Shown: piece by piece, positions 1 to 8,570 of the stretch | Numbering within the stretch: position 1 is the first letter of the stretch | Layout of the letters: each line of letters starts with the position of its first letter | Assembly: GCF_036345995.1 (NCBI RefSeq) | Contig: NZ_CP107796.1 | Location: forward strand, 2,480,001 to 2,544,000 | Length of the DNA stretch: 64,000 nucleotides | Source of the DNA: Streptomyces sp. NBC_00557 | GTDB taxonomy: Bacteria; Actinomycetota; Actinomycetes; Streptomycetales; Streptomycetaceae | Direction of reading: 5' to 3' | Program-made: the position numbers and the translations under genes | The notes under the pieces: model-generated | Seen by the model: only the letters and a program-made list of their open reading frames with translations | Databases searched by the model: none | Told to the model about the DNA's origin: nothing

Positions 1-443
1 GCCGACCAGAACCAGCTCACCAGCCCGCTCTCGGTCCCGGGCGGCAGGGCAGGGCCGGGGACGACCAGCAGGGCCACGAACGGCAGGGTCAGCAGCGTGC
101 CCGCCCTGGTGGCGGCGGGGCCGTAGCGGCGGATCCAGATGCACAGGGAGATGCCCGCCGTGTAGACGGCGGCGCCGAGGGCGTAGTGGTGCATGATCAG
201 GCGGCCCAGCAACTGGGCGCCGGCGGCCGTGGCCGGCAGCAGCACGAGCGCCGCCAGCCTGCGGCGCGGGGACGCGGTGCGCTGGGTCGAGAACAGGGTC
301 AGGGTCAGGGCGACCGCCAGGACGAGCACGTCGGTGTGCAGCCCGGCCGCGCCCTCCAGCCACAGGACGGTTCCCCAGCACAGCAGGACCGCCGTCATCG
401 CCAGCAGAGATTCGTACGCATTGCGTATGAGTTTTTCGCGCAC
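1..443 (-). CDS. FUSC-family membrane protein, N-terminal part (cut by window edge)
   Basis: Reading the minus strand from a GTG at 443 gives an open frame that runs off the left edge (about 147 residues visible). It holds several hydrophobic segments separated by short basic loops such as STQRTASPRRR and WIRRYGPAATRAGT. This layout and the loop ending in an arginine-rich IRR motif before a further TM resemble FUSC/aromatic-acid-exporter-like membrane proteins of actinomycetes; that assignment is by recollection only. It diverges from the MarR gene at 504 with a palindrome between them, so it is the likely target of that regulator. The start is uncertain: the GGGG upstream of 443 is very close to the codon, and an ATG at 395 is in frame. 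Substrate unknown. Confidence 0.65.
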   Translation of the reverse strand, partial: MREKLIRNAYESLLAMTAVLLCWGTVLWLEGAAGLHTDVLVLAVALTLTLFSTQRTASPRRRLAALVLLPATAAGAQLLGRLIMHHYALGAAVYTAGISLCIWIRRYGPAATRAGTLLTLPFVALLVVPGPALPPGTESGLVSWFWS

Positions 444-475
444 TCCCCGACGATACAGCCACTCCGAGCCACCTA

Positions 476-497
476 ATAGTAAGCTTGCGCGTACTAT
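476..497. promoter_or_regulatory. Probable MarR operator with overlapping -10 box
   Basis: The arms ATAGTA (476-481) and TACTAT (492-497) form a perfect 6-bp inverted repeat with a 10-bp spacer, about the size of a MarR-dimer site. It lies between the divergent FUSC and MarR genes. TACTAT also serves as a -10-like hexamer six bases before the MarR ATG, so bound repressor would block that promoter and the marR transcript may be leaderless. Operator role is inferred from position and symmetry. Confidence 0.5.
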
Positions 498-503
498 CTC
501 GGC

Positions 504-962
504 ATGGATCACCTCTCCGAAGCGGCCCGTCTGCGCCGTGCCGTCGTCCGGCTCAACCGGCGTCTGCGGCAGGAGCGCGGGGAAGGGAGCCTCAGCCCCA
601 ACCAGCTCGCGGTGCTCGGGTACCTCCACCGGTACGGGCCCGCGACGCCCGGCGAGATCGCGGCGGCGGAGCGGCAGCGGCCGCAGTCGCTGACCCGGGT
701 CTACGCCGAGCTGGAGGCCGAGGGGCTGATCGTGCGGGAGCGCGGCACGGACGACCGGCGCCGGTCCGTGCTGTCGCTCACCGAGGCCGGCCGTGCGGCC
801 CTGGAGCAGGACATGGCCGACCGCGACGCCTGGCTGGCCGGGGCGCTCGGCACCCTGGGCGAGACCGAGCGCGGCGTGCTGGCCCTCGCGGCGGCGGTGA
901 TGGAGCGGCTGGGGTCGCTGGAGACGCCGGAGACGGACAGCCGGGGCCGGACCGCGCCCTAG
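504..962 (+). CDS. MarR-family transcriptional regulator
   Basis: A 152-residue protein of the usual MarR length. A winged-helix region is visible at about residues 35-100: LSPNQLAVLGYLHRYGPATPG, then a recognition-helix segment (QRPQSLTRVYAELEAEGLI) and a wing with DDRRRSVLSLTEAGR, the DxR motif typical of MarR proteins. No Shine-Dalgarno sequence precedes ATG 504, and a -10-like TACTAT ends six bases upstream, which suggests a leaderless transcript. It probably represses itself and the divergent FUSC-type gene through the palindrome at 476-497. The effector is unknown. The stop overlaps the stop of the convergent gene by four bases. Confidence 0.9.
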   Translation: MDHLSEAARLRRAVVRLNRRLRQERGEGSLSPNQLAVLGYLHRYGPATPGEIAAAERQRPQSLTRVYAELEAEGLIVRERGTDDRRRSVLSLTEAGRAALEQDMADRDAWLAGALGTLGETERGVLALAAAVMERLGSLETPETDSRGRTAP

Positions 963-2326
963 AACCCTCCGCCGAAGTCGCCGCCTCCGTCACCGCCGCC
1001 GAACCCTCCGCCGTCGCCGAACCCGCCCCCGAAGTCGCCCGCGTCGAAGTCGGTGCCGGACACGTCGCCGCCCTGGTAGTCGCCGCCGAAGTCACCGCCG
1101 TACCCGTCCCCGAAGTCCCCGTAGCCGTAGCCGTAGTCGGCCCCGTACGACGGGGTGGCCATGATGCTGCCCAGCAGCGTGCCGACGAGGAGGCCGGGGA
1201 GGATGCCGCCACCGAAGTAGCCGCCCGCCCAGGGGCCGTAGGCGGGGCCCGCGTCCCAGTAGGGGCGGCGGCCGTAGTCCGTGTCGACCTCGCGGACGAC
1301 GGGGTCGCGGCCGTCGGCCAGCCGGGTGGCGTCGGCGGCGCAGACGGGGACCTGGCGCGGCGCCCCGCCGGGCGGGGTCCAGGTGGCGTCGGTCACCGAG
1401 GGGCCGTGGCGCGGGTCGAAGAAGCAGGGCGGGCGGCGCTCGGGCAGCGGGCGGCCCGCGCGGCGGGCGGCGAGGCAGGCCAGGGAGAACCGGCCGTCCT
1501 CCAGCGCCTCGGTGACGGTCCGGACGTCCTCGGGCCGCCGCGCGGCGGCCATGCGCTGTTTCGCCGTCTCGTAGGCGTCCAGCGCGTGTGCGTAGTCGGC
1601 GCGCATCGCGTCGTCGGCGCCGGGCTCGCCCGGCTGGAAGTCGAGCCGGTCCAGTTCCTCGCCGAAGGCGGTGATGTCCTCGTCCACCACCACCCGCAGC
1701 CGGTCGAGCGCGGCCCGCTGCTCCTCGTCGCGCCTGCGGCGGTTGCGGCGCACCAGCGCGTAGGCGCCGGCGCCGCCCGCCACCAGCACCGCGGCGACCG
1801 CGATCAGCGCCGCGGCCGAGGATCCGCCGCCGCTGCCGCCCCAGCTCTTCGGGGCGTGGCCGCCCATGTGGGCCAGCGCCCGGTCGGTGAAGTCGGTGAG
1901 CTGGGCCTTGGCGGACTCGCCCTGGACGCTGCTCACCAGGTTCTGCCGGGCCGTCGCCGACATCACGGAGGAGTCGGCGCGGGCGTCGAAGCGGTCGCCG
2001 AGGCGGATGCCGTACAGGCCGGTGATGCCGGTGGCCGCGCGCAGGCCGGAGAAGAGGTTCGCGGTCGGGTAGCCGGCCGGGAGGACCGCGATGAACAGCG
2101 GCTTGTCGGCGTCCTCGATGCGTTTCGCGAGGGCGTCGGCGTCGGCCTTCGACAACTGGCCCGAGGCGGCCGGGTCGACGTAGACCGGGCTCTTGCGAAG
2201 GGCCTGGGCGACGGTGGAGACGCTCGTGTCCGCGCTCGCCCCGGGGGCGAAGGCGGTCGCCACCACCAGGGCGAGGACGGCGAGCAGCAGTGCGGGGAGG
2301 CTTCGGTTCCGCAGGACGGCCTTCAT
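959..2326 (-). CDS. Secreted/membrane-anchored protein with TPM-like N-terminal region and Gly-rich tail
   Basis: A 455-residue protein. Residues 1-32 are a signal peptide ending near ASA. An extracytoplasmic region to about residue 160 resembles TPM-type domains (for example ADKPLFIAVLPAGY). One TM helix follows at about 170-192, then a basic stop-transfer RRNRRRRDEE. The cytoplasmic part has a coiled-coil-like segment with many Asp/Glu/Arg, and about 75 C-terminal residues are Gly/Tyr/Asp-rich (YGYGDFGDGYGG type), a low-complexity tail. Start ATG 2326 fits the signal peptide. Function unknown; the TPM assignment is a family-level guess. Confidence 0.8.
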   Translation of the reverse strand: MKAVLRNRSLPALLLAVLALVVATAFAPGASADTSVSTVAQALRKSPVYVDPAASGQLSKADADALAKRIEDADKPLFIAVLPAGYPTANLFSGLRAATGITGLYGIRLGDRFDARADSSVMSATARQNLVSSVQGESAKAQLTDFTDRALAHMGGHAPKSWGGSGGGSSAAALIAVAAVLVAGGAGAYALVRRNRRRRDEEQRAALDRLRVVVDEDITAFGEELDRLDFQPGEPGADDAMRADYAHALDAYETAKQRMAAARRPEDVRTVTEALEDGRFSLACLAARRAGRPLPERRPPCFFDPRHGPSVTDATWTPPGGAPRQVPVCAADATRLADGRDPVVREVDTDYGRRPYWDAGPAYGPWAGGYFGGGILPGLLVGTLLGSIMATPSYGADYGYGYGDFGDGYGGDFGGDYQGGDVSGTDFDAGDFGGGFGDGGGFGGGDGGGDFGGGF

Positions 2327-2373
2327 CCTTCGACGCTACCCGAAGCCTCCCATACTCGGTCATAGGGGCAGGG

Positions 2374-5300
2374 CTACGCCGCCCGGTACGCCTCGCTCAG
2401 CTTCTCCACCGCCTTCCCGTACCGCCCGGTCAGCAGCAGGTGATCGGCGTCGGCGAACGGCTTGGCCACCGCCTGCGTCATCCGCTCTCCCACCCGGTTC
2501 TGCACGAGCAGCCGCGCCGTGGTCACCAGCTCGCGTCCGGCCCGGTCGTCGCCCCTGCGCTCGGCGGCCGTCGCCGCTGCGCCCAGCGCCTTCAGGGTGG
2601 CCGCACCGCCCCTGGGTACGTCGGTGAGGGTGGTCAGGCCCCAGCCGTAGGGGAACTGCGGGTCGTACGACGCGTCGCCCACGTTGATCGGCAGCTGGGA
2701 CTCGGACTTCGGCCAGGTGACGGGGAGCTGCCCGGTGAAGGGCCGCTTGCCGTAGAGGACGTCGGCGACGCCCTCGCCCTCGGTGCCGGGCAGCCAGGAC
2801 GCCACGAGTGCGTCGATCTCGCCGAGCCGGTCGCCGACGAGCTGCGGGCGGCCGGAGACGATCAGCACCACGCACTTCATGGCCGCGCACACCTTGTCCA
2901 CGGCGGCCTGGTCGGCCGCCGACAGCCGGAGGCTGTGCCCGTTGCCGACGTCGCCGACGCCCTCGGCGTACGGGGTCTCGCCGACGACGACCACGCCCAC
3001 GTCGTAGCCGCCGGTCGGGGCGGAGGCGTCCTTGGAGTAGGTGACGTTCCCGCCGGCGTCGCGCATGCCCTGCAGGATGGTCGTGCCCTGGGTGTGGGTG
3101 CCGGAGGCGCCCTGCCAGGTGATGGTCCAGCCGCCGGTCTGGTTGCCGAGGTCGTCGGCGTTGGACCCGGCGACGTACACCTTCTCGCTCTTCTTCAGCG
3201 GCAGCAGCCCGCCGCTGTTCTTCAGCAGCACCTGCGACTCGGCCGCCGCCCGGCGGGCGACCGCGCGGTGTGCCGGGGAGCCGATGGCGGCGGCGCCGGA
3301 GGTGTCGGCGTAGGGGTGCTCGAAGAGGCCCAGCCTGAACTTCTGGGTGAGGATGCGGGAGACCGCGTCGTCGATCCGCTTCTCGCTGATCCGGCCCGCC
3401 TTCACCTCGTCGACGAGCGTGGCGGTGAAGTCCTTGTAGGAGTACGGCACCATCATCATGTCGACGCCCGCGTTCACCGCCGTGCGGACGTGCGCGGCGT
3501 AGTCGCCGGGGAGCTGGTCGATGGCGTTCCAGTCGCTGATGACGAAGCCGCCGAAGCCCATCCGGTCCTTGAGCACGCCGTTGATCATGTCGCCGCGGGC
3601 GTGCATCTTCACCGCGCCCTTGCCGTCGCCGGCGATGTCGAGGGAGGAGTACGACGGCATGACCGTGCCGATGCCCCGCCGGACGGCGGTCTGGTACGGC
3701 GCGAGGTGGATGTCCTGAAGCTGCTGCCGGGTGACCGTGGTGACGCCCTGGTCGATGGTGTAGGTGCCGGTGGTGGAGGAGCCGTAGGCGGTGCCGCCGT
3801 CGCCGGCGAAGTGCTTGGCGGTGGCCAGCACCTTGTCGTTCCGGCTCAGGTCACGGCCGTCGGCGCGGCCCTGGAGGCCCTGGATCATGGTCTCCGTGGA
3901 CTGCACGAGGGCCGGGTCCTCGCCGAAGGACTCGTAGGAGCGGCCCCAGCGTTCGTCGCGGCTCACGCACAGGCAGGGCGCGAAGTCCCACGGGATGCCG
4001 GTGGCGCGCACCTCGGCGGCCGTCACCGAGCCCGTCTCGTACGCGAGCCGGGGGTCCCGTGCGGCGCCGATGCCGATGTTGTGCGGCATGATCGTGGCGC
4101 CGGCCAGGTTGTTGTGGCCGTGGACCGCGTCGACGCCGTAGATCAGCGGGACCTGGAACCGGGTGGCCCGCGTCCGGAGCTGGAACCCGTCGATCATCCG
4201 GGCCCAGGCCTGGGGGGTGTTCGGCGTGGGCGTGGAGCCGCCGCCGGACAGGAGCGAGCCGAGGGAGTACGCCGCGATGTCCGCGCCGCCGCCGACCGCG
4301 CCGCGCTCGGCCTGGGTCATCTGCCCGGCCTTCTCCTGAAGGGACATGCGGGACAGCAGATCCGCGACCCGCTTCTTCACGGGCAACTTGGCGTTGAGGT
4401 ACGGCAGTCCGTGCGCGTCGATCACGACCTGCGGGGTCTCGGCGGGCGCCTTGGCGCCGGTGACCGTGAGCTTCAGCGGGATCGTCCTCGCGGCCGAGGG
4501 GACCCGGTCGTGCCGGGTGGGCACCTCGATGGTCCGCGTGGCGCCCGAGGCGGTGCCGGCCGGGAAGGTGACGGTGCCCTCGACCGGGGTGTAGTCCCGG
4601 CCGGCGGTGGCGGTGCCGTCCCCGGTGGCGTAGGCGACCGTCACCGGGTCGTCCACGGGCCGGTCGCCGGTCGTGGCCAGGGTGACCCTGACCTCGGCGG
4701 TGCCGCCCGCCCTGACGGGGTAGACGGGCGCGTCGGTGGTGACGGAGGCGTGCAGGGCCTGGTCGGCCCTGCCGTACAGCTCGACGTCGTCCATGGCGAA
4801 GTCGCCCTTGGTGCCGGCCGGAAGGGTGACGGCGTACCCCCACATCCGCGTCAGGCCGAGGACGTGGTCGATGCCGCCGACGGGCTGGTAGTCGGTGCGG
4901 TACTGGAAGTGGGTGAAGGGGATCTCGATCTGCTTCCAGCCGGTGAAGTCATCGGTGAAGGAGGTCGTCCACAGCTCGGAGGCCTCGCCGTTCGCGCCGC
5001 CGTCCTTGATCTCGAAGGAGATCTTGCGGCCGTTGTCCCGGCCCTCCCACCAGAAGCGGATGCCCTGGTGGGCGGACCAGTCGTGGGCCGGCTGGTCCGC
5101 GGCGAAGTCATGGGTGAACCCGCCGTAGCCGCTGATGTCGTAGGCGCCGGTGAGGACCTTGGCGCCCTCCGGGGCGTCGGCGCGGTCGGCGAGGCGCAGG
5201 GCGGGCGGGTCGTCGGCGTCGCTTCCCCAGGTGAAGATGCCGTCGGCGGGCTGGGAGGCGAAGGGCACCTCGCCCTCGAAGCGGTCGACGGGGGTCGGCG

Positions 5301-5388
5301 CGGGGTCGTCGGCGGCGTGCGCCGCGGCGGACAGGGGCAACAGGGCGGCGAGCAGAGCCCCGGAGACGAGCAGGGCGGTTCTCGGCAT
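2374..5388 (-). CDS. Secreted glycoside hydrolase family 3 beta-glucosidase, multidomain
   Basis: A 1004-residue exported enzyme that likely releases glucose from beta-glucans or cello-oligosaccharides. Order: signal peptide (1-26, ending AHA), a CBM11-like beta-sandwich (about 35-230, with GIRFWWEGRDNG), a Calx-beta-like Ig domain (about 245-335, GTATAGRDYTPVEGTV), GH3 catalytic barrel (about 350-690) and GH3 C-terminal domain. The nucleophile motif VISDW puts Asp at about residue 619; KHFAGDGG and RDERWGRSYESFGEDP match conserved GH3 loops. An extra helical C-terminus of about 85 residues follows the GH3 fold. ATG 5388 was chosen over 5409 because GAGGGAAGG lies just upstream and the signal peptide begins there. 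Divergent to a GH30 gene, so a polysaccharide-degrading locus is likely. Confidence 0.93.
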   Translation of the reverse strand: MPRTALLVSGALLAALLPLSAAAHAADDPAPTPVDRFEGEVPFASQPADGIFTWGSDADDPPALRLADRADAPEGAKVLTGAYDISGYGGFTHDFAADQPAHDWSAHQGIRFWWEGRDNGRKISFEIKDGGANGEASELWTTSFTDDFTGWKQIEIPFTHFQYRTDYQPVGGIDHVLGLTRMWGYAVTLPAGTKGDFAMDDVELYGRADQALHASVTTDAPVYPVRAGGTAEVRVTLATTGDRPVDDPVTVAYATGDGTATAGRDYTPVEGTVTFPAGTASGATRTIEVPTRHDRVPSAARTIPLKLTVTGAKAPAETPQVVIDAHGLPYLNAKLPVKKRVADLLSRMSLQEKAGQMTQAERGAVGGGADIAAYSLGSLLSGGGSTPTPNTPQAWARMIDGFQLRTRATRFQVPLIYGVDAVHGHNNLAGATIMPHNIGIGAARDPRLAYETGSVTAAEVRATGIPWDFAPCLCVSRDERWGRSYESFGEDPALVQSTETMIQGLQGRADGRDLSRNDKVLATAKHFAGDGGTAYGSSTTGTYTIDQGVTTVTRQQLQDIHLAPYQTAVRRGIGTVMPSYSSLDIAGDGKGAVKMHARGDMINGVLKDRMGFGGFVISDWNAIDQLPGDYAAHVRTAVNAGVDMMMVPYSYKDFTATLVDEVKAGRISEKRIDDAVSRILTQKFRLGLFEHPYADTSGAAAIGSPAHRAVARRAAAESQVLLKNSGGLLPLKKSEKVYVAGSNADDLGNQTGGWTITWQGASGTHTQGTTILQGMRDAGGNVTYSKDASAPTGGYDVGVVVVGETPYAEGVGDVGNGHSLRLSAADQAAVDKVCAAMKCVVLIVSGRPQLVGDRLGEIDALVASWLPGTEGEGVADVLYGKRPFTGQLPVTWPKSESQLPINVGDASYDPQFPYGWGLTTLTDVPRGGAATLKALGAAATAAERRGDDRAGRELVTTARLLVQNRVGERMTQAVAKPFADADHLLLTGRYGKAVEKLSEAYRAA

Positions 5389-5438
5389 GGACCTTCCCTC
5401 GGCTCTCATGGTTCACTCATGACTTAGATCACGCCGTG

Positions 5439-5467
5439 AGTTAACTAACGGCTCGCCAACCCGTCAA
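5439..5467 (-). promoter_or_regulatory. Candidate promoter of the GH3 gene
   Basis: On the minus strand TTGACG (5467-5462) and TTAACT (5444-5439) are separated by 17 bases and point at the GH3 gene start at 5388. The -10 match is moderate. The same AT-rich patch (GTTAACTAAC) lies in the shared region with the divergent GH30 gene and may also hold a sugar-responsive operator. Confidence 0.35.
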
Positions 5468-5532
5468 GACGGCGCGGCAGTTGTCCCTTGCGGCGACCCC
5501 CACAGTCGACCCGAGAGGAAGGGCGACGCACC

Positions 5533-7398
5533 ATGAGGAGAACCCCCCGCACGGTCCGGCTGCTGCTGGCCGGGCTGCTCTCCGCAGCCGGCTTCACGGC
5601 CGCCGTACCCCCCGCGCACGCGGCCGGTGAGCAGGTCACGGCCTGGCTCACCACCACCGACGACTCCGCCGGCCGGCATGTCGTCCGCGGCCTGCAGGCC
5701 CAGACGCCGTTCGCCTTCCAGTCCGGCGCCGGCGGCAGCGGCACGAACATCACCGTGGACGAGAACACCCGCTACCAGACCTTCACCGGCGGCGGAGCGT
5801 CCTTCACGGACACCGCGGCCTGGCTGATGAACAGCAGCGGGGCGCTGTCCCAGGCGACCCGGGACGCGACCATGCGCAAGCTGTTCTCGCCGACCGACGG
5901 CATCGGGCTGTCGTTCCTGCGCAACCCGATGGGCGCCTCGGACCTCGCGCGGTACGGCTACACGTACGACGACGTGCCGTCCGGCCAGACGGACCCGTCC
6001 CTCGCGAAGTTCTCGATCGCCCATGACCTCGCCGACGTCGTGCCGCTCACGAAGCAGGCGCTCCAGCTCAACCCGTCCCTGACCGTGATGGCCTCGCCGT
6101 GGACCGCGCCGGCCTGGATGAAGGACAGCGGCTCCCTCAACGGCGGCTGGCTCAAGGCCGAGGACTACGGCGCGTACGCCTCGTACTTCGTGAAGTACCT
6201 CCAGGCGTACAAGAACCAGGGGATCAACGTCTCGTACGTCACCCCGCAGAACGAGCCCACGTGCTGTTCCGGCTACCCGTCGATGAGCTGGAACGCCTCC
6301 GGCATCCAGTACTTCCTCAAGAACGACCTGCTGCCGCAGCTGCAGTCGGCGGGCCTGTCGACCAAGGTCCTGGCGCACGACTGGAACTGGGACACCTACG
6401 ACTCCTACGCGGCCCTGTCCGTGGACGACCCGGCGATCCGCAACCACCCCAACTTCGCCGGGATCGCCTGGCACGGCTACGGCGGTGACGTCGCCGAGCA
6501 GACCACGATCCACGACAAGTACCCGTCGCTGGACGCGTTCGGCACCGAGCACTCCGGCGGCACCTGGATCGCCGACCAGCAGCGCGAGGACATGTCCAAC
6601 ATCATCGACTACACCCGCAACTGGGCGAAGTCGGTGACCAAGTGGTCGCTGGCCGTGGACCAGAACATGGGCCCGCACAACGGCGGCTGCGGCACCTGCA
6701 CCGGGCTGATCACCGTGCACAACGGCGACGGCGCGAGCGGAACGGTCGACTACACCGTCGAGTACTACGACATGGGGCACCTGACCAAGTTCGTCCGGCC
6801 GGGCGCCCAGCGCATCGCCTCGACGGCGTCCACCACCGTGCCGAACGTGGCCTGGCGCAACCCCGACGGCAGCAAGGCGCTGATCGCCTACAACGGCTCC
6901 TCCTCGGCGCAGACCGTCACCATCGACTGGGGTTCCGAACACGCGACCTACTCGCTGCCCGGCAAAACCTCGGCCACCTTCACCTGGTCCGGCACCCAGT
7001 CCGGCGGCGGCGCCCGCACCGGCTCCTTCGTCGGCCTGGCCGGCAAGTGCCTCGACGTGGCGGGCGGTTCGAGCGCCAACGGCACGGCGGTGCAGCTCTA
7101 CGACTGCAACGGCACGGCGGCCCAGCAGTGGACGGTCCAGCCCGACGGGTCGGTCCAGGCGCTCGGCAAGTGCCTGGACGTGACCTCGGGTTCGACGGCG
7201 GACGGGGCGAAGGTGCAGCTGTACGACTGCAACGGCACCGGCGCCCAGCAGTGGTCGTACAACTCTTCGACCGGTGACGTGGTCAACACTGCGGCGGACA
7301 AGTGCCTCGACGTCACCGACAACTCGTCGGCGAACGGGGCGCGGGCCCAGATCTGGTCGTGCACCGGGGCCGCCAACCAGAAGTGGACACTGCGGTAG
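5533..7398 (+). CDS. Secreted GH30 glycosidase with C-terminal ricin-type lectin (CBM13)
   Basis: A 621-residue exported glycosidase of the glucosylceramidase / endo-beta-1,6-glucanase type. Signal peptide 1-30 (cleavage after AHA). The GH30 (beta/alpha)8 catalytic domain covers about residues 50-490; acid/base Glu241 is in VTPQNEP and nucleophile Glu339 in AFGTEHSGG. A ricin-B type beta-trefoil (about 497-621) has three repeats ending QQW, QQW and QKW with CLDV motifs. ATG 5533 is preferred to 5488 because GAGAGGAAGG precedes it and the signal peptide starts there. Divergent from the GH3 gene: the GH30 would cut beta-glucan chains and the GH3 would release glucose (inference). The exact linkage specificity cannot be read from sequence. 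Confidence 0.93.
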   Translation: MRRTPRTVRLLLAGLLSAAGFTAAVPPAHAAGEQVTAWLTTTDDSAGRHVVRGLQAQTPFAFQSGAGGSGTNITVDENTRYQTFTGGGASFTDTAAWLMNSSGALSQATRDATMRKLFSPTDGIGLSFLRNPMGASDLARYGYTYDDVPSGQTDPSLAKFSIAHDLADVVPLTKQALQLNPSLTVMASPWTAPAWMKDSGSLNGGWLKAEDYGAYASYFVKYLQAYKNQGINVSYVTPQNEPTCCSGYPSMSWNASGIQYFLKNDLLPQLQSAGLSTKVLAHDWNWDTYDSYAALSVDDPAIRNHPNFAGIAWHGYGGDVAEQTTIHDKYPSLDAFGTEHSGGTWIADQQREDMSNIIDYTRNWAKSVTKWSLAVDQNMGPHNGGCGTCTGLITVHNGDGASGTVDYTVEYYDMGHLTKFVRPGAQRIASTASTTVPNVAWRNPDGSKALIAYNGSSSAQTVTIDWGSEHATYSLPGKTSATFTWSGTQSGGGARTGSFVGLAGKCLDVAGGSSANGTAVQLYDCNGTAAQQWTVQPDGSVQALGKCLDVTSGSTADGAKVQLYDCNGTGAQQWSYNSSTGDVVNTAADKCLDVTDNSSANGARAQIWSCTGAANQKWTLR

Positions 7399-7405
7399 GA
7401 GACGC

Positions 7406-7894
7406 ATGAGGCGCACGGGGGCCGTGGCGGCGGGGATCGCCGGCGGGATGCTGCTGCTGAGCGGCTGCGGAGCCGTCGACCTGCCGCTCGCGGGCGTGCG
7501 CGTCGGCGCGGACGGGACGCCGTACGCGGTGTTCCGTCCGTGCGGCGACGACGCCTACCAGGGCCCGTCCCTCGAGGGGCGGCCGCGCGGCGGCGGGGAC
7601 GGGCCCGTGACCACCGGGTGGGACTCGCGGAGCGAGGGGCTGCACGGGGACACCGAGTTCCCGCTCTTCGCCCCGCCCGGGGACTGGCACGCCCGGCACC
7701 GCGGCCGGCAGGAGCTGCTGCCCGGGCACCACTACACCCTGGGCTTCGGGCACTACGTCACCGGTGACTCCTACAACGCGGTCGTGGAGTTCACCGCCGA
7801 GCGGATCGCCCGGCTGCGGCCCGGCCAGGTGTGGGCGGACGGGCGGGCGATGAGCCGGCGCTCCTTCGAGCGGCTCGCCGAGGAGTCCTGCTGA
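7406..7894 (+). CDS. Putative lipoprotein of unknown function
   Basis: A 162-residue protein with a short basic N-terminus, hydrophobic stretch and lipobox LLSGC at about residues 16-20, so it should be lipid-anchored outside the membrane. ATG 7406 follows GTAGGAG and sits 7 bases after the GH30 stop, so co-transcription is likely. The mature part carries conserved-looking features such as GWDSRSEGLHGDTEFPLF and HHYTLGFGHYVTGDSYNAV. I do not recognise the family. Longer upstream reading in this frame overlaps the lectin domain and is a shadow. Confidence 0.8.
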   Translation: MRRTGAVAAGIAGGMLLLSGCGAVDLPLAGVRVGADGTPYAVFRPCGDDAYQGPSLEGRPRGGGDGPVTTGWDSRSEGLHGDTEFPLFAPPGDWHARHRGRQELLPGHHYTLGFGHYVTGDSYNAVVEFTAERIARLRPGQVWADGRAMSRRSFERLAEESC

Positions 7895-7949
7895 GCGGGA
7901 CGGGTGTGGCGTGGTGCGCATCGGGCGCCCACGGACCATGGTGGTGGGT

Positions 7950-8549
7950 ATGACCACACCGCAGGATCTGTTCCTCGTCAGTCTCGACGTGCCCGGCGAC
8001 CATCCCGTCGAGGCGGGTGATCTGTCGCTGGCGCTGGCGGGGGCCGAGCTGATCGACCTTCTCGGGGCGCGGGCGCTCACCCTGGACGGTGAGCGGATCG
8101 TGCCCGGCCCGGTGCTGACCACGGGTGACCGGATGCTGGACGAGGCCGGGGCCGCGCTGCGGCGCGCGGAGCCGTACGAGACGGTCGAGGACTGGCTCTG
8201 GCGCCGGGGCGAGGGGCTGGCCACGGCCTACCGGGACGTGCTCGACGCAGGCGGGCAGCTGTCCGGCAAGTCGCACCGCTGGCCGCACCGGGCGGACAAG
8301 GCCGCGGCCGCCGACACCCCGGCCCGCCGGCACGCCGCCGACCGCTGGTGGTCCCGCGAGCCCGTCCTCGCCGGGCTCGCCGCCACCCTGGGCATCCAGG
8401 GCGAGCGGCCGCCCGAGGAGGAACCGGGCGACGAGTCCGTCGTCACCGTCCTGGTCGCGGTCGGCGACGCGGTGACCGAGCTGGGGGCCGTACGCGAGCG
8501 GCGCCGCATCGAGAACGCGGCCTTCGACAACATCTGGCGGGCACCCTGA
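7950..8549 (+). CDS. GPP34 family phosphoprotein
   Basis: A 199-residue protein starting MTTPQDLFLVSLD. The N-terminal LFLVSL..., the repeated hydrophobic LSLALAGAELIDLL and the MLDEAGAALRR segment match the GPP34 (Golgi phosphoprotein 3-like) family, found in many copies in actinomycetes. The eukaryotic relative binds phosphoinositides; the role in bacteria is unknown. ATG 7950 is chosen because GGTGGTGGG precedes it; an upstream GTG at 7911 is in frame but less likely. The gene is followed directly by the tandem-repeat block. Confidence 0.85.
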   Translation: MTTPQDLFLVSLDVPGDHPVEAGDLSLALAGAELIDLLGARALTLDGERIVPGPVLTTGDRMLDEAGAALRRAEPYETVEDWLWRRGEGLATAYRDVLDAGGQLSGKSHRWPHRADKAAAADTPARRHAADRWWSREPVLAGLAATLGIQGERPPEEEPGDESVVTVLVAVGDAVTELGAVRERRRIENAAFDNIWRAP

Positions 8550-8570
8550 GAACCGGGCGACCGGCCCTCT

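Noticed and set aside
2290..5427. A 1045-residue plus-strand open frame
   Set aside because: Antisense to the GH3 glycosidase, which has a signal peptide, catalytic motifs and a good ribosome site on the other strand.
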